DNA of 60,300 bases. Origin: Mariprofundaceae bacterium (GTDB lineage: Bacteria; Pseudomonadota; Zetaproteobacteria; Mariprofundales; Mariprofundaceae). Positions 1 to 8,656 of the stretch are shown in pieces. Location: NCBI GenBank assembly GCA_021772895.1, contig JAJFLC010000006.1, positions 1-60,300 of the forward strand. The letters run 5' to 3'. Positions within the stretch are counted from its first letter, which is position 1; each line of letters starts with the position of its first letter. The translations under genes were made by a program, and so were the position numbers. Below the pieces are notes generated by a model. That model ran no database searches. It was not told the DNA's origin and saw only the letters and a program-made list of their open reading frames with translations.

Positions 1-227
1 TGCCTTTTACCATGCTAAAACAGCAGGAAAAGGGGAAATTGTGAAATAATCACTTGAGGAAAGATGCCGTTCAATGCCAATTCAGGCTAAAAATATGCCT
101 TAATTAGCCGTTAATCTACCGCCGGACACCTGGACGGGACAATTATCAACCGGAAAACGCTCATGAGCAATCCACCCATCAGAAAAACGTTATGCTTATT
201 TTGATGTTGCCAGATGGTACGGAACGC
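1..227. other. left-edge intergenic DNA
   Basis: There is no convincing coding sequence on either strand. The longest in-frame stretch on the minus strand with a start codon is only about 20 codons. This is the region downstream of leuD. leuB, which often follows leuCD, is not present here and may lie beyond the window or elsewhere in the genome. Confidence 0.6.
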
Positions 228-863
228 TCAAAACATCCAGGGTGCCAGTTTCTTTTGCCTCGCTTCATACATCTGGATCGCTGCCGCATCCTGCAACGTT
301 AAATCAATATCATCCAAACCATTGAGCAAACAATGTTGACGAAAAGCATCCACCTCAAAAGGAAAACTGGCCCCCGATGGGGTAGAAACCGTTTGGGTGT
401 TCAAATCTACACTTAATGCATAACCCTCATTCGCAGAACATTCGGCAAACAGTCTGTCCATGATCGAATCATCCAGCACAACGGGAAGCATGCCGTTTTT
501 GAAGCAGTTGTTATAAAAGATGTCTGCAAAGCCGGGTGCGATCACACATCGAAAACCATAATCAAGCAATGCCCATGGCGCATGCTCCCTGGATGAGCCA
601 CAGCCGAAGTTTTCGCGAGCCAACAGTATCGATGCCCCCTGATAACGATCCTGATTCAATACAAAATCTGAATGAAGCGGCCGGTGTGTACAATCCATCT
701 CCGGCTGCCCAACATCCTTATAACGCCACTCATCAAATAAAAACGGGCCATAACCTGTGCGTTTAATGCTTTTTAAAAATTGTTTCGGAATGATTGCATC
801 GGTATCGACATTGGCGCGATCCATCGGCGCAACCAAACCTTTCATTGTTGTAAATGCCTGCAT
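228..863 (-). CDS. leuD: 3-isopropylmalate dehydratase small subunit
   Basis: Small subunit of isopropylmalate isomerase, which converts 2-isopropylmalate to 3-isopropylmalate in leucine synthesis in the cytoplasm. The 211-residue length is normal for the proteobacterial form. The swivelling domain carries the family motif [15 protein letters not shown] near residues 84-98, and an early IPKQFLKS stretch matches LeuD. An AGGAG ribosome binding site lies 6 bases before the ATG. It follows leuC by 9 bases, so the two subunits are almost certainly co-transcribed. Confidence 0.97.
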   Translation of the reverse strand: MQAFTTMKGLVAPMDRANVDTDAIIPKQFLKSIKRTGYGPFLFDEWRYKDVGQPEMDCTHRPLHSDFVLNQDRYQGASILLARENFGCGSSREHAPWALLDYGFRCVIAPGFADIFYNNCFKNGMLPVVLDDSIMDRLFAECSANEGYALSVDLNTQTVSTPSGASFPFEVDAFRQHCLLNGLDDIDLTLQDAAAIQMYEARQKKLAPWMF

Positions 864-872
864 AACGTACTC

Positions 873-2285
873 CTATCCCTTAAATTCCCAATCGCGAATA
901 TCAACAAAATGTCCTTTGATCGCCGCAGCCGCAGCCATGGCCGGGCTTACCAGATGCGTTTGCCCACCTGCACCCTGACGCCCTTCAAAGTTTCGGTTGC
1001 TGGTTGAAGCACAACGCTCACCTGCCTCCAGCCGATCCGCATTCATGGCCAGACACATGGAGCAACCCGGCTCACGCCATTCAAACCCGGCCTCAATAAA
1101 GATCTTGTCCAGTCCCTCATCTTCCGCCTGTTTTTTCACCAGACCGGAACCCGGTACAATCAATGCCAGTTTCACATTGGCAGCCATCTTATGGCCTGCC
1201 GCCACACGTGCTGCCTCACGAAAATCTTCAATCCGACCATTGGTACATGAGCCGATAAACACTTTATCCACTTCGATTGCCTCAATCGCAACACCTGCCT
1301 CAAGCCCCATATATACCAACGCACGCTCCCAACCCTCTTTCTGCACAGCATCTCTGGCATCAACAGGGCTCGGTACAGATGCCGTCACCGGCAACACCAT
1401 CTCGGGGCTCGTCCCCCAGGATACCTGTGGCACAATATCGCCTGCATTGAATACAATTTCATGATCAAACTCCGCATCGGCATCCGAATGCAATTCATGC
1501 CATGCAGCCTCGGCCAGCACCCACTGTTCGCCTTTTGGCGAAAAAGGACGGCCTTTGACATAATCAAGCGTCACATCATCCGCTGCCACCATGCCGCAGC
1601 GTGCACCAGCCTCGATCGCCATATTGCAGACGCTCATACGCCCTTCCATCGAGAGCGAACGAATCGCTGAACCGGCAAACTCAATCGCATAACCGGTACC
1701 GCCAGCCGTGCCAATCTGAGCAATGATGTAAAGCACCACATCCTTGCCTGTCACGCCGACAGGCAACTCGCCTTCAACCGAAATACGCATGCGTTTTGGT
1801 TTCTTTTGAATCAGACACTGGGTTGCCAGCACATGCTCTACCTCGGATGTGCCAATGCCCATAGCGATCGCACCAAATGCACCATGCGTGGCGGTATGAG
1901 AATCCCCGCACACCACTGTCATGCCGGGAAGTGTCAAGCCCTGTTCAGGCCCAACCACATGCACCACACCCTGACGCACATCATCCATACCAAACTCTGT
2001 AATCCCAAATTCTTTACAATTGGCATCCAGTGCCTCCACCTGTATGCGGGAGACTGGATCTTCAATACCTTTATCCCGATCAATGGTCGGCACATTATGA
2101 TCCGGTGTTGCCACCGCAGCGTTTACATTCCACGGTTTTCGTCCAGCGATACGCAACCCCTCAAATGCCTGGGGACTGGTCACTTCATGCACCAGGTGGC
2201 GATCAATATAGAGCAGCACAGAGCCATCATCATTTGTTTTCACAACATGTTGATCCCAAACCTTATCAAACAGTGTCTTTGCCAT
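873..2285 (-). CDS. leuC: 3-isopropylmalate dehydratase large subunit
   Basis: Catalytic large subunit of isopropylmalate isomerase, an aconitase-family [4Fe-4S] enzyme. At 470 residues it is full length. The three cluster ligands are visible: Cys347 in GSCTNGR and Cys408 and Cys411 in GCSMC. The substrate-loop motif [10 protein letters not shown] is at about 127-136. A GAGGAG ribosome binding site stands 6 bases before the ATG. It is the first gene of the leuCD pair and is divergent from a LysR-family gene across 127 bases, so that regulator may control it. Confidence 0.98.
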   Translation of the reverse strand: MAKTLFDKVWDQHVVKTNDDGSVLLYIDRHLVHEVTSPQAFEGLRIAGRKPWNVNAAVATPDHNVPTIDRDKGIEDPVSRIQVEALDANCKEFGITEFGMDDVRQGVVHVVGPEQGLTLPGMTVVCGDSHTATHGAFGAIAMGIGTSEVEHVLATQCLIQKKPKRMRISVEGELPVGVTGKDVVLYIIAQIGTAGGTGYAIEFAGSAIRSLSMEGRMSVCNMAIEAGARCGMVAADDVTLDYVKGRPFSPKGEQWVLAEAAWHELHSDADAEFDHEIVFNAGDIVPQVSWGTSPEMVLPVTASVPSPVDARDAVQKEGWERALVYMGLEAGVAIEAIEVDKVFIGSCTNGRIEDFREAARVAAGHKMAANVKLALIVPGSGLVKKQAEDEGLDKIFIEAGFEWREPGCSMCLAMNADRLEAGERCASTSNRNFEGRQGAGGQTHLVSPAMAAAAAIKGHFVDIRDWEFKG

Positions 2286-2412
2286 ATCATGCTCCTCATC
2301 ACCGGCTCACATATAGTTTAACTCAATTCATACATCGCCGGGTTGCATACCATATCGATACTTGCACTTACTTCAAAATGAAATATTCTACTTCCATGAT
2401 TGAGAAAATCTC

Positions 2413-3312
2413 ATGACTAAACCCATACCCTCACTCAATGCACTGCGTGCTTTTGTATCTGTTGGTAAACATCGCAACCTGAAAGCTGCCGCCGATGAGC
2501 TATTTGTAACTTCATCCGCCTTAAGCCATCAGATCAGAAACCTGGAGACCACGCTTGATGTACAGCTCTTTCACCGGAGCAAGATCGGACTATCGCTCAC
2601 ACAAGCCGGACAACTGATTCATAGCGATCTTTCCGATGCATTTAAACAGATCAGTCAAGCCATCTCCAAGCTTGATCAGCAACCGCATGATGAGCTTTTG
2701 AATGTCAGCATGCTCTCCACCTTTGCCATGCGCTGGTTTATCCCGCGTCTTTCCGACTTTCAGAAATTACACGCTGGCATCGAAGTACGCATCTCCACTT
2801 CAATCGCTCAGGTCGATTTCTCCCGCGAAGATATGGATTGCGCCATTCGTTCCGGTCGCGGCCACTGGCCGGGCCTGCACGCCGAATATCTTTTCACCGA
2901 GACCTTCACCCCTGTTTGTAGCCCGGAACTGGCAAAATCAATGAAAACGCCCAAAGACATCGAGCAATATACCCTGCTACATGCCCGATTGCGCCCGGAC
3001 GACTGGCAAGTATGGCTCAATGCAGTCGGTGCCGGTGCAATTCAACCTCTGCATGAACAGATATTTGAAACCAGAAACTTCGCCATTCAGGCTGCCGTTG
3101 ATGGTGTTGGCATTGCCATGATTGACCCATCACTCATCACCAAAGAGATCAAAGCCGGAAGGCTGGTGATGCCATTCCCCAAAACACTGGCAGATGAAAC
3201 TGCCTATTATTTGGTATATCCGGATAAACATGCATCACTCTCCCGCATTCAGATTTTTCAATCATGGTTATTGGCTCAAATCAATTCTTATTCGCATAAA
3301 ACAACTTCATAA
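2413..3312 (+). CDS. LysR-family transcriptional regulator (GcvA-like)
   Basis: A 299-residue LysR-type regulator. The N-terminal winged helix-turn-helix covers about residues 6-65, with the usual pattern LNALRAFVSVGKHRNLKAAA followed by TSSALSHQIRNLE. The remainder is a type-2 periplasmic-binding-like effector domain. The DNA-binding part (SHQIRNLE, LFHR, LTQAG) is closest in character to the GcvA/AmpR branch. Its divergent orientation to leuCD suggests control of leucine synthesis or autoregulation, but the effector cannot be read from the sequence. No strong ribosome binding site precedes the ATG. Confidence 0.9.
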   Translation: MTKPIPSLNALRAFVSVGKHRNLKAAADELFVTSSALSHQIRNLETTLDVQLFHRSKIGLSLTQAGQLIHSDLSDAFKQISQAISKLDQQPHDELLNVSMLSTFAMRWFIPRLSDFQKLHAGIEVRISTSIAQVDFSREDMDCAIRSGRGHWPGLHAEYLFTETFTPVCSPELAKSMKTPKDIEQYTLLHARLRPDDWQVWLNAVGAGAIQPLHEQIFETRNFAIQAAVDGVGIAMIDPSLITKEIKAGRLVMPFPKTLADETAYYLVYPDKHASLSRIQIFQSWLLAQINSYSHKTTS

Positions 3313-3668
3313 ATAAACAATAATTCAATCATAAAAACCAAAAAAAGACTCTTTCATGTCAATATTTATTGAATAATTTTATTTTTTAATATATTTATCT
3401 TTAAAACATGAAAATTATACAATAATATTTTCATATGTTTTCGCCAGAACCTAACCCCTTGACCTTCCTTAAACCGCTCACCCAAACCAACAAACACTTT
3501 TCACACCTTAATCTCAGGCAATCAAAGCAATATTTTTCATTAGCCAACTAATAGACGATAAAAAAAAATAACCAAATTGATTGTAACAAAAGTCACTAGC
3601 ATTTATAAATGAACAGGTTACTTTTCGCGCCACACAAACATGTGTGAATATAAGAGAAGGAGAATCAA
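3313..3668. other. AT-rich intergenic region
   Basis: A very AT-rich stretch between the LysR gene and the small envelope gene. It holds no ORF of note. An imperfect inverted repeat built on CATGAAAAT and ATTTTCATATG sits near 3407-3438. The downstream end presumably carries the promoter of the next gene, whose ribosome binding site (AGAAGGAG) is clear, but I cannot assign promoter boxes securely. Confidence 0.6.
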
Positions 3669-3923
3669 ATGTTACGATGGTTTATGTTGACCGTACTGAT
3701 ATTGGTTGCAAGCCCAGCTTTTGCAGCCAGTATTTTTAACGGCGTTGAGAACCGATCTCAGGCAATATATGCAGATTTAAAAGGCAACAATAGTTATCAC
3801 GCTCATCTGGCCAGAAAGTTGGCAGCACATGCGGTTGAAGAAAAAAGGCAAAGCGATATTGGGGTCGCACGGCAATTGATGGACATGGCCGAAGAACATG
3901 CCCGTAAGGCTGGAGGTCAGTGA
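3669..3923 (+). CDS. small exported alpha-helical protein
   Basis: An 84-residue protein with a clear signal peptide (hydrophobic core LTVLILVA, cleavage predicted after AFA at about residue 19). The mature part of about 65 residues is charged and probably helical. A strong AGAAGGAG ribosome binding site precedes the ATG. Its stop codon overlaps the start of the next gene, an OmpA-family lipoprotein, so the two are translationally coupled and probably work together at the envelope. The mature helix resembles the helical segment that precedes OmpA domains in DUF4398-type proteins, but this is an inference. Function unknown. Confidence 0.8.
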   Translation: MLRWFMLTVLILVASPAFAASIFNGVENRSQAIYADLKGNNSYHAHLARKLAAHAVEEKRQSDIGVARQLMDMAEEHARKAGGQ

Positions 3924-4591
3924 TGATGAAATTTGGATTTTTAGCCATCGTAACCGCACTGCTATCAGCTTGTGCAACCACACCACTTGATATTCAGCAC
4001 AGTGAATTGGATGAAGCACGCGCATTGATCGCCAAAGCAAAGGCTGCAGGTGCCGAGCGCTGTGCACCTAAGTTGCAAGCCAAGGCTGTTGCCGATCTTT
4101 ATATGGCCGCACATGAATACAGTGAAGGGAATGTACATCCTCAAGAGCAGGCTGATTTGGTCGCCAGCTCAACAAAAGCTGCCAAAAAGGCTTATCGGAC
4201 TGCAAAAAATAATTGTGGTGCAAAGCCAAAACCGAAACCAAAGCCAAAGAAGGTCGAAGTGATTGCACTTAAAGGTGTCTATTTTGAAACCAACAGTGAC
4301 ACGCTGACCGCTGCATCGGTTGTGACATTAAACAATGCCGTAACAACGTTGCAAAAACGTGCTTCGATTCGTGTTGAAGTTGCCGCACATACCGATAGCC
4401 GTGGCAGTGCAGTGTATAATCGTGATCTTTCAAATCGCCGTGCCAACAGCGTGATGAACTATCTGATTGAGCATGGTATCAATGCCGCTCGCCTCTCTGC
4501 AAAAGGTTATGGTGAAGCCTCTCCCATTGCAGATAATGCAACCGTGGCAGGCCGCGCTGAAAACCGTCGTGTTGAGCTTCGAGTTCAGTAA
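3923..4591 (+). CDS. OmpA-family peptidoglycan-associated lipoprotein
   Basis: About 222 residues. The N-terminus is a lipoprotein signal with lipobox LLSAC. A helical DUF4398-like segment follows to about residue 95, then a Lys-Pro repeat linker (KPKPKPKPKK), then a C-terminal OmpA-like peptidoglycan-binding domain with HTDSRG, LSNRRA and AENRRVELRV. It probably tethers the outer membrane to the cell wall. The ATG at 3923 is preferred because GGAGG lies 6 bases upstream. In-frame GTG and ATG codons flank it. A strong intrinsic terminator follows. The same domain order recurs in the larger protein at 58625-60049. Confidence 0.9.
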   Translation: MMKFGFLAIVTALLSACATTPLDIQHSELDEARALIAKAKAAGAERCAPKLQAKAVADLYMAAHEYSEGNVHPQEQADLVASSTKAAKKAYRTAKNNCGAKPKPKPKPKKVEVIALKGVYFETNSDTLTAASVVTLNNAVTTLQKRASIRVEVAAHTDSRGSAVYNRDLSNRRANSVMNYLIEHGINAARLSAKGYGEASPIADNATVAGRAENRRVELRVQ

Positions 4592-4618
4592 CCCGGAACC
4601 AATCTAACTGCCGCTATC

Positions 4619-4651
4619 AATAGCGCCTCTGCCATCAGAGGCGCTATTTTT
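4619..4651 (+). terminator. intrinsic terminator after the OmpA lipoprotein gene
   Basis: A perfect 13-bp stem (AATAGCGCCTCTG paired with CAGAGGCGCTATT) with a CCAT loop is followed at once by a T run. It lies 28 bases after the stop codon of the lipoprotein gene and should end that two-gene transcript. Confidence 0.93.
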
Positions 4652-4812
4652 CTTGTCATACAGTAAGACTTGTCCCTTCCCTGCTGTCCGTTGCAGGTGG
4701 ATTCACCTCGATTTAAAACGCATGTCTACAATGAAAGAGCTGAGTGAGGTGACATCTGATACACCACTGTTTCAAACTCACCAGATCAACCCAATGCTAA
4801 ATTCCTGACAGC

Positions 4813-4843
4813 AAAAAAAAGCCGCCTCCCAAAGGAGACGGCT
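4813..4843 (-). terminator. intrinsic terminator of the carbonic anhydrase gene
   Basis: Read on the minus strand, an AGCCG-CTCC stem pairs with GGAG-CGGCT with one internal mismatch and runs into eight or nine T residues. It lies about 35 bases beyond the carbonic anhydrase stop codon. Confidence 0.92.
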
Positions 4844-4878
4844 TTGACACATTAAACTCTGTTGCCAGAGCATCATCA

Positions 4879-5775
4879 TTATTTGATTGCAGACAGCAGA
4901 TCAGGATTCTGTACAAGGTTTCTTACACCGTGCGCGTGATCTTCCTTGAAGGTATTGCCTTTGCACCATTTGCCAACAGAGCCGATGTTAACTTTGGCAA
5001 CCTGAGGACGGACACTCCATGATACCTGAAACGGGGAACCTTTCTCATTGTAGCCAGGGCCAGTGGTAGAACCTTCATATTGAACAGCTGTGCCAGTGTT
5101 CTTAGGGATGTTCAGAGCCTGATTCAGGCCATTTACTTTTCCGTGTTTGGTCAGTTTACCGAAGTCCGCAGCATGCTTGTCATTCACCACTACATATACC
5201 TGTGTTTCCACACGCAGCTGAGGGTTGCCAATAGCCTTGCTCAGGCAAGAACCCAGAGTGGGACCTGGATTTACTTGAGCTGTTGAATGTACATAGTGAA
5301 CTTCGATAGTGTCACCTGATGACAGGCCTCCATGTGCACTTGGGCAGATTTCATGTTTTGCCGGCGCCAGTTCTGCTGCACTCAGCTTGCCGTTATATTT
5401 GTAACCGCCCAGGTAACCATGACCATCGCCGTTGCCAGCATAAGTAGTGAATTCACCACCTTTGTGCTCGGCATTTTTATGGAAATGGATGTTGCACAGG
5501 TTCATCTCTGTATATGCAGGTGCTGCATTGAAAGTACGGGCGTTATTGCCGGCTGCAGCATCGATATCTCGAGGTGATTGTGGGCCGAAGCCCGCACCTT
5601 TGGTATTTTTGGCAACTCTTTTGCGCTGATTGGCAATAACTGTATCATTAACTATTATATCATGAACAGTATTCTCAGTTGTTTGGGCATGGTTGTCGTG
5701 ACCTCCGTGGCTGCTGGCGAATGCCGGTGCAGCTAGCAGGCAGGCGACTGCCATTGCGATTGCAATGCGTTTCAT
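4879..5775 (-). CDS. secreted delta-class carbonic anhydrase
   Basis: A 298-residue protein with a signal peptide (cleavage near AFA-SS at residue 21) and a His-rich mature N-terminus. The segment NIHFHKNAEHKGGEF at about residues 94-108 resembles the zinc-histidine region of alpha/delta carbonic anhydrases, and IEVHYVHS at about 157-164 adds more His residues. I recognise it as the delta-like class known from diatoms and from some chemolithoautotrophs such as Hydrogenovibrio. The expected reaction is reversible CO2 hydration in the periplasm. It is a single-gene transcript with a GGGAGA ribosome binding site and its own terminator. Fit with an autotrophic lifestyle is good. Class assignment is by motif and not by alignment. 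Confidence 0.85.
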   Translation of the reverse strand: MKRIAIAMAVACLLAAPAFASSHGGHDNHAQTTENTVHDIIVNDTVIANQRKRVAKNTKGAGFGPQSPRDIDAAAGNNARTFNAAPAYTEMNLCNIHFHKNAEHKGGEFTTYAGNGDGHGYLGGYKYNGKLSAAELAPAKHEICPSAHGGLSSGDTIEVHYVHSTAQVNPGPTLGSCLSKAIGNPQLRVETQVYVVVNDKHAADFGKLTKHGKVNGLNQALNIPKNTGTAVQYEGSTTGPGYNEKGSPFQVSWSVRPQVAKVNIGSVGKWCKGNTFKEDHAHGVRNLVQNPDLLSAIK

Positions 5776-6160
5776 AATTATTTCTCCCTAGTGTTTTTCC
5801 AATGTTATTAAATCGGCTGAACTGCCAATTAACATACAATATAGTTCAACTTTTGAATTCTACAAGTTGCTTTGAAGTGGAAATTTTACACCATGGTTGA
5901 GAGGAATAAGTGATCAATGGTTACGTCAACACGGCTAAAATCAATAGGGTCAGACTGTCTACCCCTCCTCCGTATTTCCCGAAAAGGCACAGGCCTAAAC
6001 CTTCCCAACGTTCTACTGGATACCTGACCAAGCCAAACATGGCCGGTAAGCTTTGTGGGACAGCAGTGAATCAGACTCGATCGATTCTTAAATAAGCGAA
6101 TCATTTATCTTTAAACTGGGGAGAGACTTACTCGAAGCCCAGTAATTTTGATTAATACAG
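5776..6160. other. intergenic region, possible decayed repeat
   Basis: 385 bases between the carbonic anhydrase and DUF4197 genes. The first part must hold the carbonic anhydrase promoter on the minus strand. The stretch near 5940-6085 contains two short blocks, AGGGTCAGACTGTC and GAATCAGACTCGATC, of a kind often seen beside degraded Y1-transposase/REP-type elements. No intact ORF with family features is present, and short frames here look non-coding. Confidence 0.4.
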
Positions 6161-6901
6161 TTAACTCCCAAACACTTTTTTTAATATCTGCGTAGTTCGT
6201 TTTGCAGGGTTTTTCCGAATTTCTGCCTCTTCCACTGCCATATAATGAAAAATACCTGTTAACCCGCTATCCACCACATGAGAAATCAGATCGCCTTTCA
6301 CATCCGGTACAAACGGCAGCGCCTGATATTGTCCCATGACTTTATCATAAGCATTGATGGCCCCCACCTGTGCCAGTGTTTTCTCAATGATCGGACGCAT
6401 CTCTTTGGCCAGTGGCTCAGACATTTCACCTTTGAAATACTGCGTGGCTGCATCATTTGGGCCTTTGTAAATGCCTTGCACATCCTCGATGGTCATCTGC
6501 CGAATCGCATGACCAAACAGCTTCTTTGCTTTGGGCGTTGCAGCTTCTGCTGCACGGTTTAATTTTAATTCCAGGTCATCCATCAAATAACCCATACCCA
6601 TGCTATTGAGCATATCATCCACCCGCTTCAGATTCCCCGGCAAAGGAATGTGAATTTTAGGGTCAGCATTAAAACCATTACGCTTGGCAAGCTGTTTCAC
6701 CACCCGCTCGGAACCAACACGCAAAGCATCTTTTAATCCAGCCGTAATCTCTGAATTAGACAAACGATCAAGCGCAGATGAACTGACAGGCTTATCGCTC
6801 ATGATGCCGCCTAATGCACCACTTATATCGCTGAACCAGTCCGCCTGCGCATGAGCTGGTAGCAAAACAACAATACTGACAATCCAAAAGAAACGGGACA
6901 T
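6161..6901 (-). CDS. DUF4197 periplasmic protein
   Basis: A 246-residue protein with a signal peptide (hydrophobic core FWIVSIVVLLPAHA, mature start near ADWFSD). The mature part matches the DUF4197 pattern: ALDRLSNSEITAGLKDAL, PLPGNLKRVDDML, RAAEAATPKAK and a C-terminal GLTGIFHYMAVEEAEIR. Members are widespread in proteobacteria and have no established function. It stands alone, with no co-directional partner close by and divergent from the SPOR-domain gene. Confidence 0.88.
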   Translation of the reverse strand: MSRFFWIVSIVVLLPAHAQADWFSDISGALGGIMSDKPVSSSALDRLSNSEITAGLKDALRVGSERVVKQLAKRNGFNADPKIHIPLPGNLKRVDDMLNSMGMGYLMDDLELKLNRAAEAATPKAKKLFGHAIRQMTIEDVQGIYKGPNDAATQYFKGEMSEPLAKEMRPIIEKTLAQVGAINAYDKVMGQYQALPFVPDVKGDLISHVVDSGLTGIFHYMAVEEAEIRKNPAKRTTQILKKVFGS

Positions 6902-6994
6902 AACAACCCTCCGATATTCATATATCTACACCTTAGCAGCAGTTAGCAACGTCAGATAGCCATTTCATTCTTCCGAATCGTTCACATTTGATCT

Positions 6995-7663
6995 ATGGTA
7001 TTCACTATGTTGTTGAATCGGTTCCCAAACTGGAAGTCACTCACGATCACGCTGTCATTATTATTACTGGCTGCTCCCCCATTATTGATTGCAAATACTG
7101 ATGCAACCGCAGCAGAAGCCTGCTCCACATTCGAAAAGAAGCTTAAAAGAGAACAGTTCATTATTGTTGAACGGGAAAAAGAGCTCTCGCAAAAGATTAA
7201 AAAAGGCCACGATAAATTTGAACAGGCTGAACTAAACAGACTGATCGAACGCCACCATGCATCCATCGAAACATTCAACCAAAAATTAGAAGGCTTTAAC
7301 AAAAAATGTATTAAAAAAGTCATATCTAAACGCAAAACAGCCAAACTTAAAAAGCAAACCAAGCAGAACCGGAAAAGCCGACAGAGCAAAACAAACCCGG
7401 AAGCCGATGTGCAAGCCAGCCGCATGTTAATCAAAACACTAAAAGGTTATTTTATTCAGGCTGGAGCATTTAAACGTTATACCAACGCCACAAATCTGCA
7501 AACCCGTCTAACAAAAGAAAAAATAGACTCTCTCATCCTGACAAGACCTTATGTATATGCTTTATGGGTTGGTCCATACCAAAACAGACAAACTGCCTCT
7601 GCAGCCAAGGCAACGTTACTGAGCAACTATAAAATCGATGGTTATATCATCCACTTTAAATAA
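6995..7663 (+). CDS. SPOR-domain envelope protein
   Basis: A 222-residue protein with an N-terminal hydrophobic segment (about residues 14-30) that is a signal or anchor, then a long Lys/Glu-rich helical and probably coiled-coil middle, and a C-terminal SPOR domain from about residue 150 (GYFIQAGAF ... ALWVGPYQNRQTA). SPOR domains bind denuded peptidoglycan at the septum, so a division or cell-wall role is likely. No clear ribosome binding site was seen. An alternative ATG lies 12 bases downstream. It is convergent with rpoH. Confidence 0.85.
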   Translation: MVFTMLLNRFPNWKSLTITLSLLLLAAPPLLIANTDATAAEACSTFEKKLKREQFIIVEREKELSQKIKKGHDKFEQAELNRLIERHHASIETFNQKLEGFNKKCIKKVISKRKTAKLKKQTKQNRKSRQSKTNPEADVQASRMLIKTLKGYFIQAGAFKRYTNATNLQTRLTKEKIDSLILTRPYVYALWVGPYQNRQTASAAKATLLSNYKIDGYIIHFK

Positions 7664-7747
7664 TTTGGGATTAAAAGACATTTCTCAGATCATAGATTTT
7701 CAACAGTCAGAGAATACAGTATAAATACTGTTCTAAAGATGCTTTAA

Positions 7748-8581
7748 TTACGCTAAAAATTCCCTAAGTTTATTCATCGCGCGTTTCTCAAGCTGGCGAA
7801 CCCGCTCGATCGAAACACCCAGCTCTTCGGCAAGAACTTTTAAGGTTGTTGGCTCTTCACAAAGATGGCGTTGTTTTACAATATGACGGTCACGATCTGT
7901 CAATTCTCTCAGCGCTGTATAAAGCCGGGTCTGCTGATGATCCTGCCAGTTGGACTCCAGAACGTTTTCTTCAGGCGTTGCTTCTGATGCAGGCAGTGCA
8001 GTCACCAGCGTTTGGCCTTCCACATCGGCATCAAGCGAAACATCGCGCTGCAAATATGCATTTGCTGTCTCCTGATACTCGTGTGAGGTGATACCATACT
8101 CAGCCGCAACTTCATCAGCACTGTGTCCATCCAGCGCAGCAATTGCATTTTTAGCTTTCTGCAAACCTGCAAAAACCTTGCGCTGAAGCTTGTTGGTACC
8201 AAGCTTTACAATGCTCCATGAATGCAAAATAAAATCATGAATCGCTGCGCGAACCCACCATGAAGCGTAAGTCATTAAACGAAAACCACGATCGGGATCA
8301 AAACGTTTGACCGCATGCATCAAGCCCAATGTGCCTTCCTGAATCAAATCAGCTTCCGGCAAGCCAAAATGACGATATTCACGCGCAATCGCTGCCACGC
8401 CATACAAATTTGTAACCACCAGTTGCTGCGCAGCCTCACGATCCTGTTGATCGTGCCATCTACGTGCCAACGCAACTTCTTCTTCACGGCTTAAACGCTC
8501 AACACGTTTAACATCCCGATAAAAAAGAGAAAGACTCGACATATCTGCAACAGCAATATCCAAATTAACACTCCACACCAT
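7748..8581 (-). CDS. rpoH: RNA polymerase heat-shock sigma factor RpoH (sigma-32)
   Basis: Sigma-70-family factor with region 2 (DLIQEGTLGLMHAVKRFDP; YASWWVRAAI) and region 4 (ELGVSIERVRQLEKRAM). The RpoH-box-like stretch between regions 2 and 3 and its place behind ftsEX, as in E. coli, mark it as RpoH. I chose the ATG at 8581, which gives an N-terminus about as long as E. coli RpoH. A longer frame from 8593 would start inside the CIRCE operator, and an ATG at 8542 is a fallback. A sigma-70 promoter and a perfect CIRCE element lie directly upstream, so HrcA probably represses it. Confidence 0.95.
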   Translation of the reverse strand: MVWSVNLDIAVADMSSLSLFYRDVKRVERLSREEEVALARRWHDQQDREAAQQLVVTNLYGVAAIAREYRHFGLPEADLIQEGTLGLMHAVKRFDPDRGFRLMTYASWWVRAAIHDFILHSWSIVKLGTNKLQRKVFAGLQKAKNAIAALDGHSADEVAAEYGITSHEYQETANAYLQRDVSLDADVEGQTLVTALPASEATPEENVLESNWQDHQQTRLYTALRELTDRDRHIVKQRHLCEEPTTLKVLAEELGVSIERVRQLEKRAMNKLREFLA

Positions 8582-8586
8582 CGTTA

Positions 8587-8613
8587 TTAGCACTCTAATT
8601 ATAGGAGTGCTAA
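8587..8613 (-). promoter_or_regulatory. CIRCE operator (HrcA site) of rpoH
   Basis: TTAGCACTC, nine bases, then GAGTGCTAA: an exact match to the CIRCE consensus bound by the heat-shock repressor HrcA. The nine-base spacer contains the TATAAT -10 box of the rpoH promoter read on the minus strand, so repressor binding would block RNA polymerase directly. Confidence 0.95.
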
Positions 8614-8625
8614 TGTTTAAGTCAA
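8598..8625 (-). promoter_or_regulatory. sigma-70-type promoter of rpoH
   Basis: On the minus strand TTGACT (8625-8620) and TATAAT (8603-8598) are separated by 16 bases, close to the vegetative consensus. Transcription would start near 8591, leaving a very short leader before the ATG at 8581 or about 50 bases before the ATG at 8542. The -10 box lies inside the CIRCE element. Confidence 0.8.
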
Positions 8626-8656
8626 ATGCTTGATTGTTGAAATAATGAAAATAATA

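Noticed and set aside
5886-6104. A 72-codon minus-strand frame between the carbonic anhydrase and DUF4197 genes
   Set aside because: No ribosome binding site, no recognisable family, and a composition that looks like degraded repeat DNA.
7716-7731. ACAGTAT-AA-ATACTGT palindrome between the SPOR gene and rpoH, at first sight an SOS box
   Set aside because: The half-sites are in the wrong order for a LexA box (ACAG...CTGT and not CTGT...ACAG), and the site lies between two gene ends where no promoter is needed.
8582-8593. rpoH starting at 8593
   Set aside because: That codon lies within the CIRCE operator and at or upstream of the expected transcription start.
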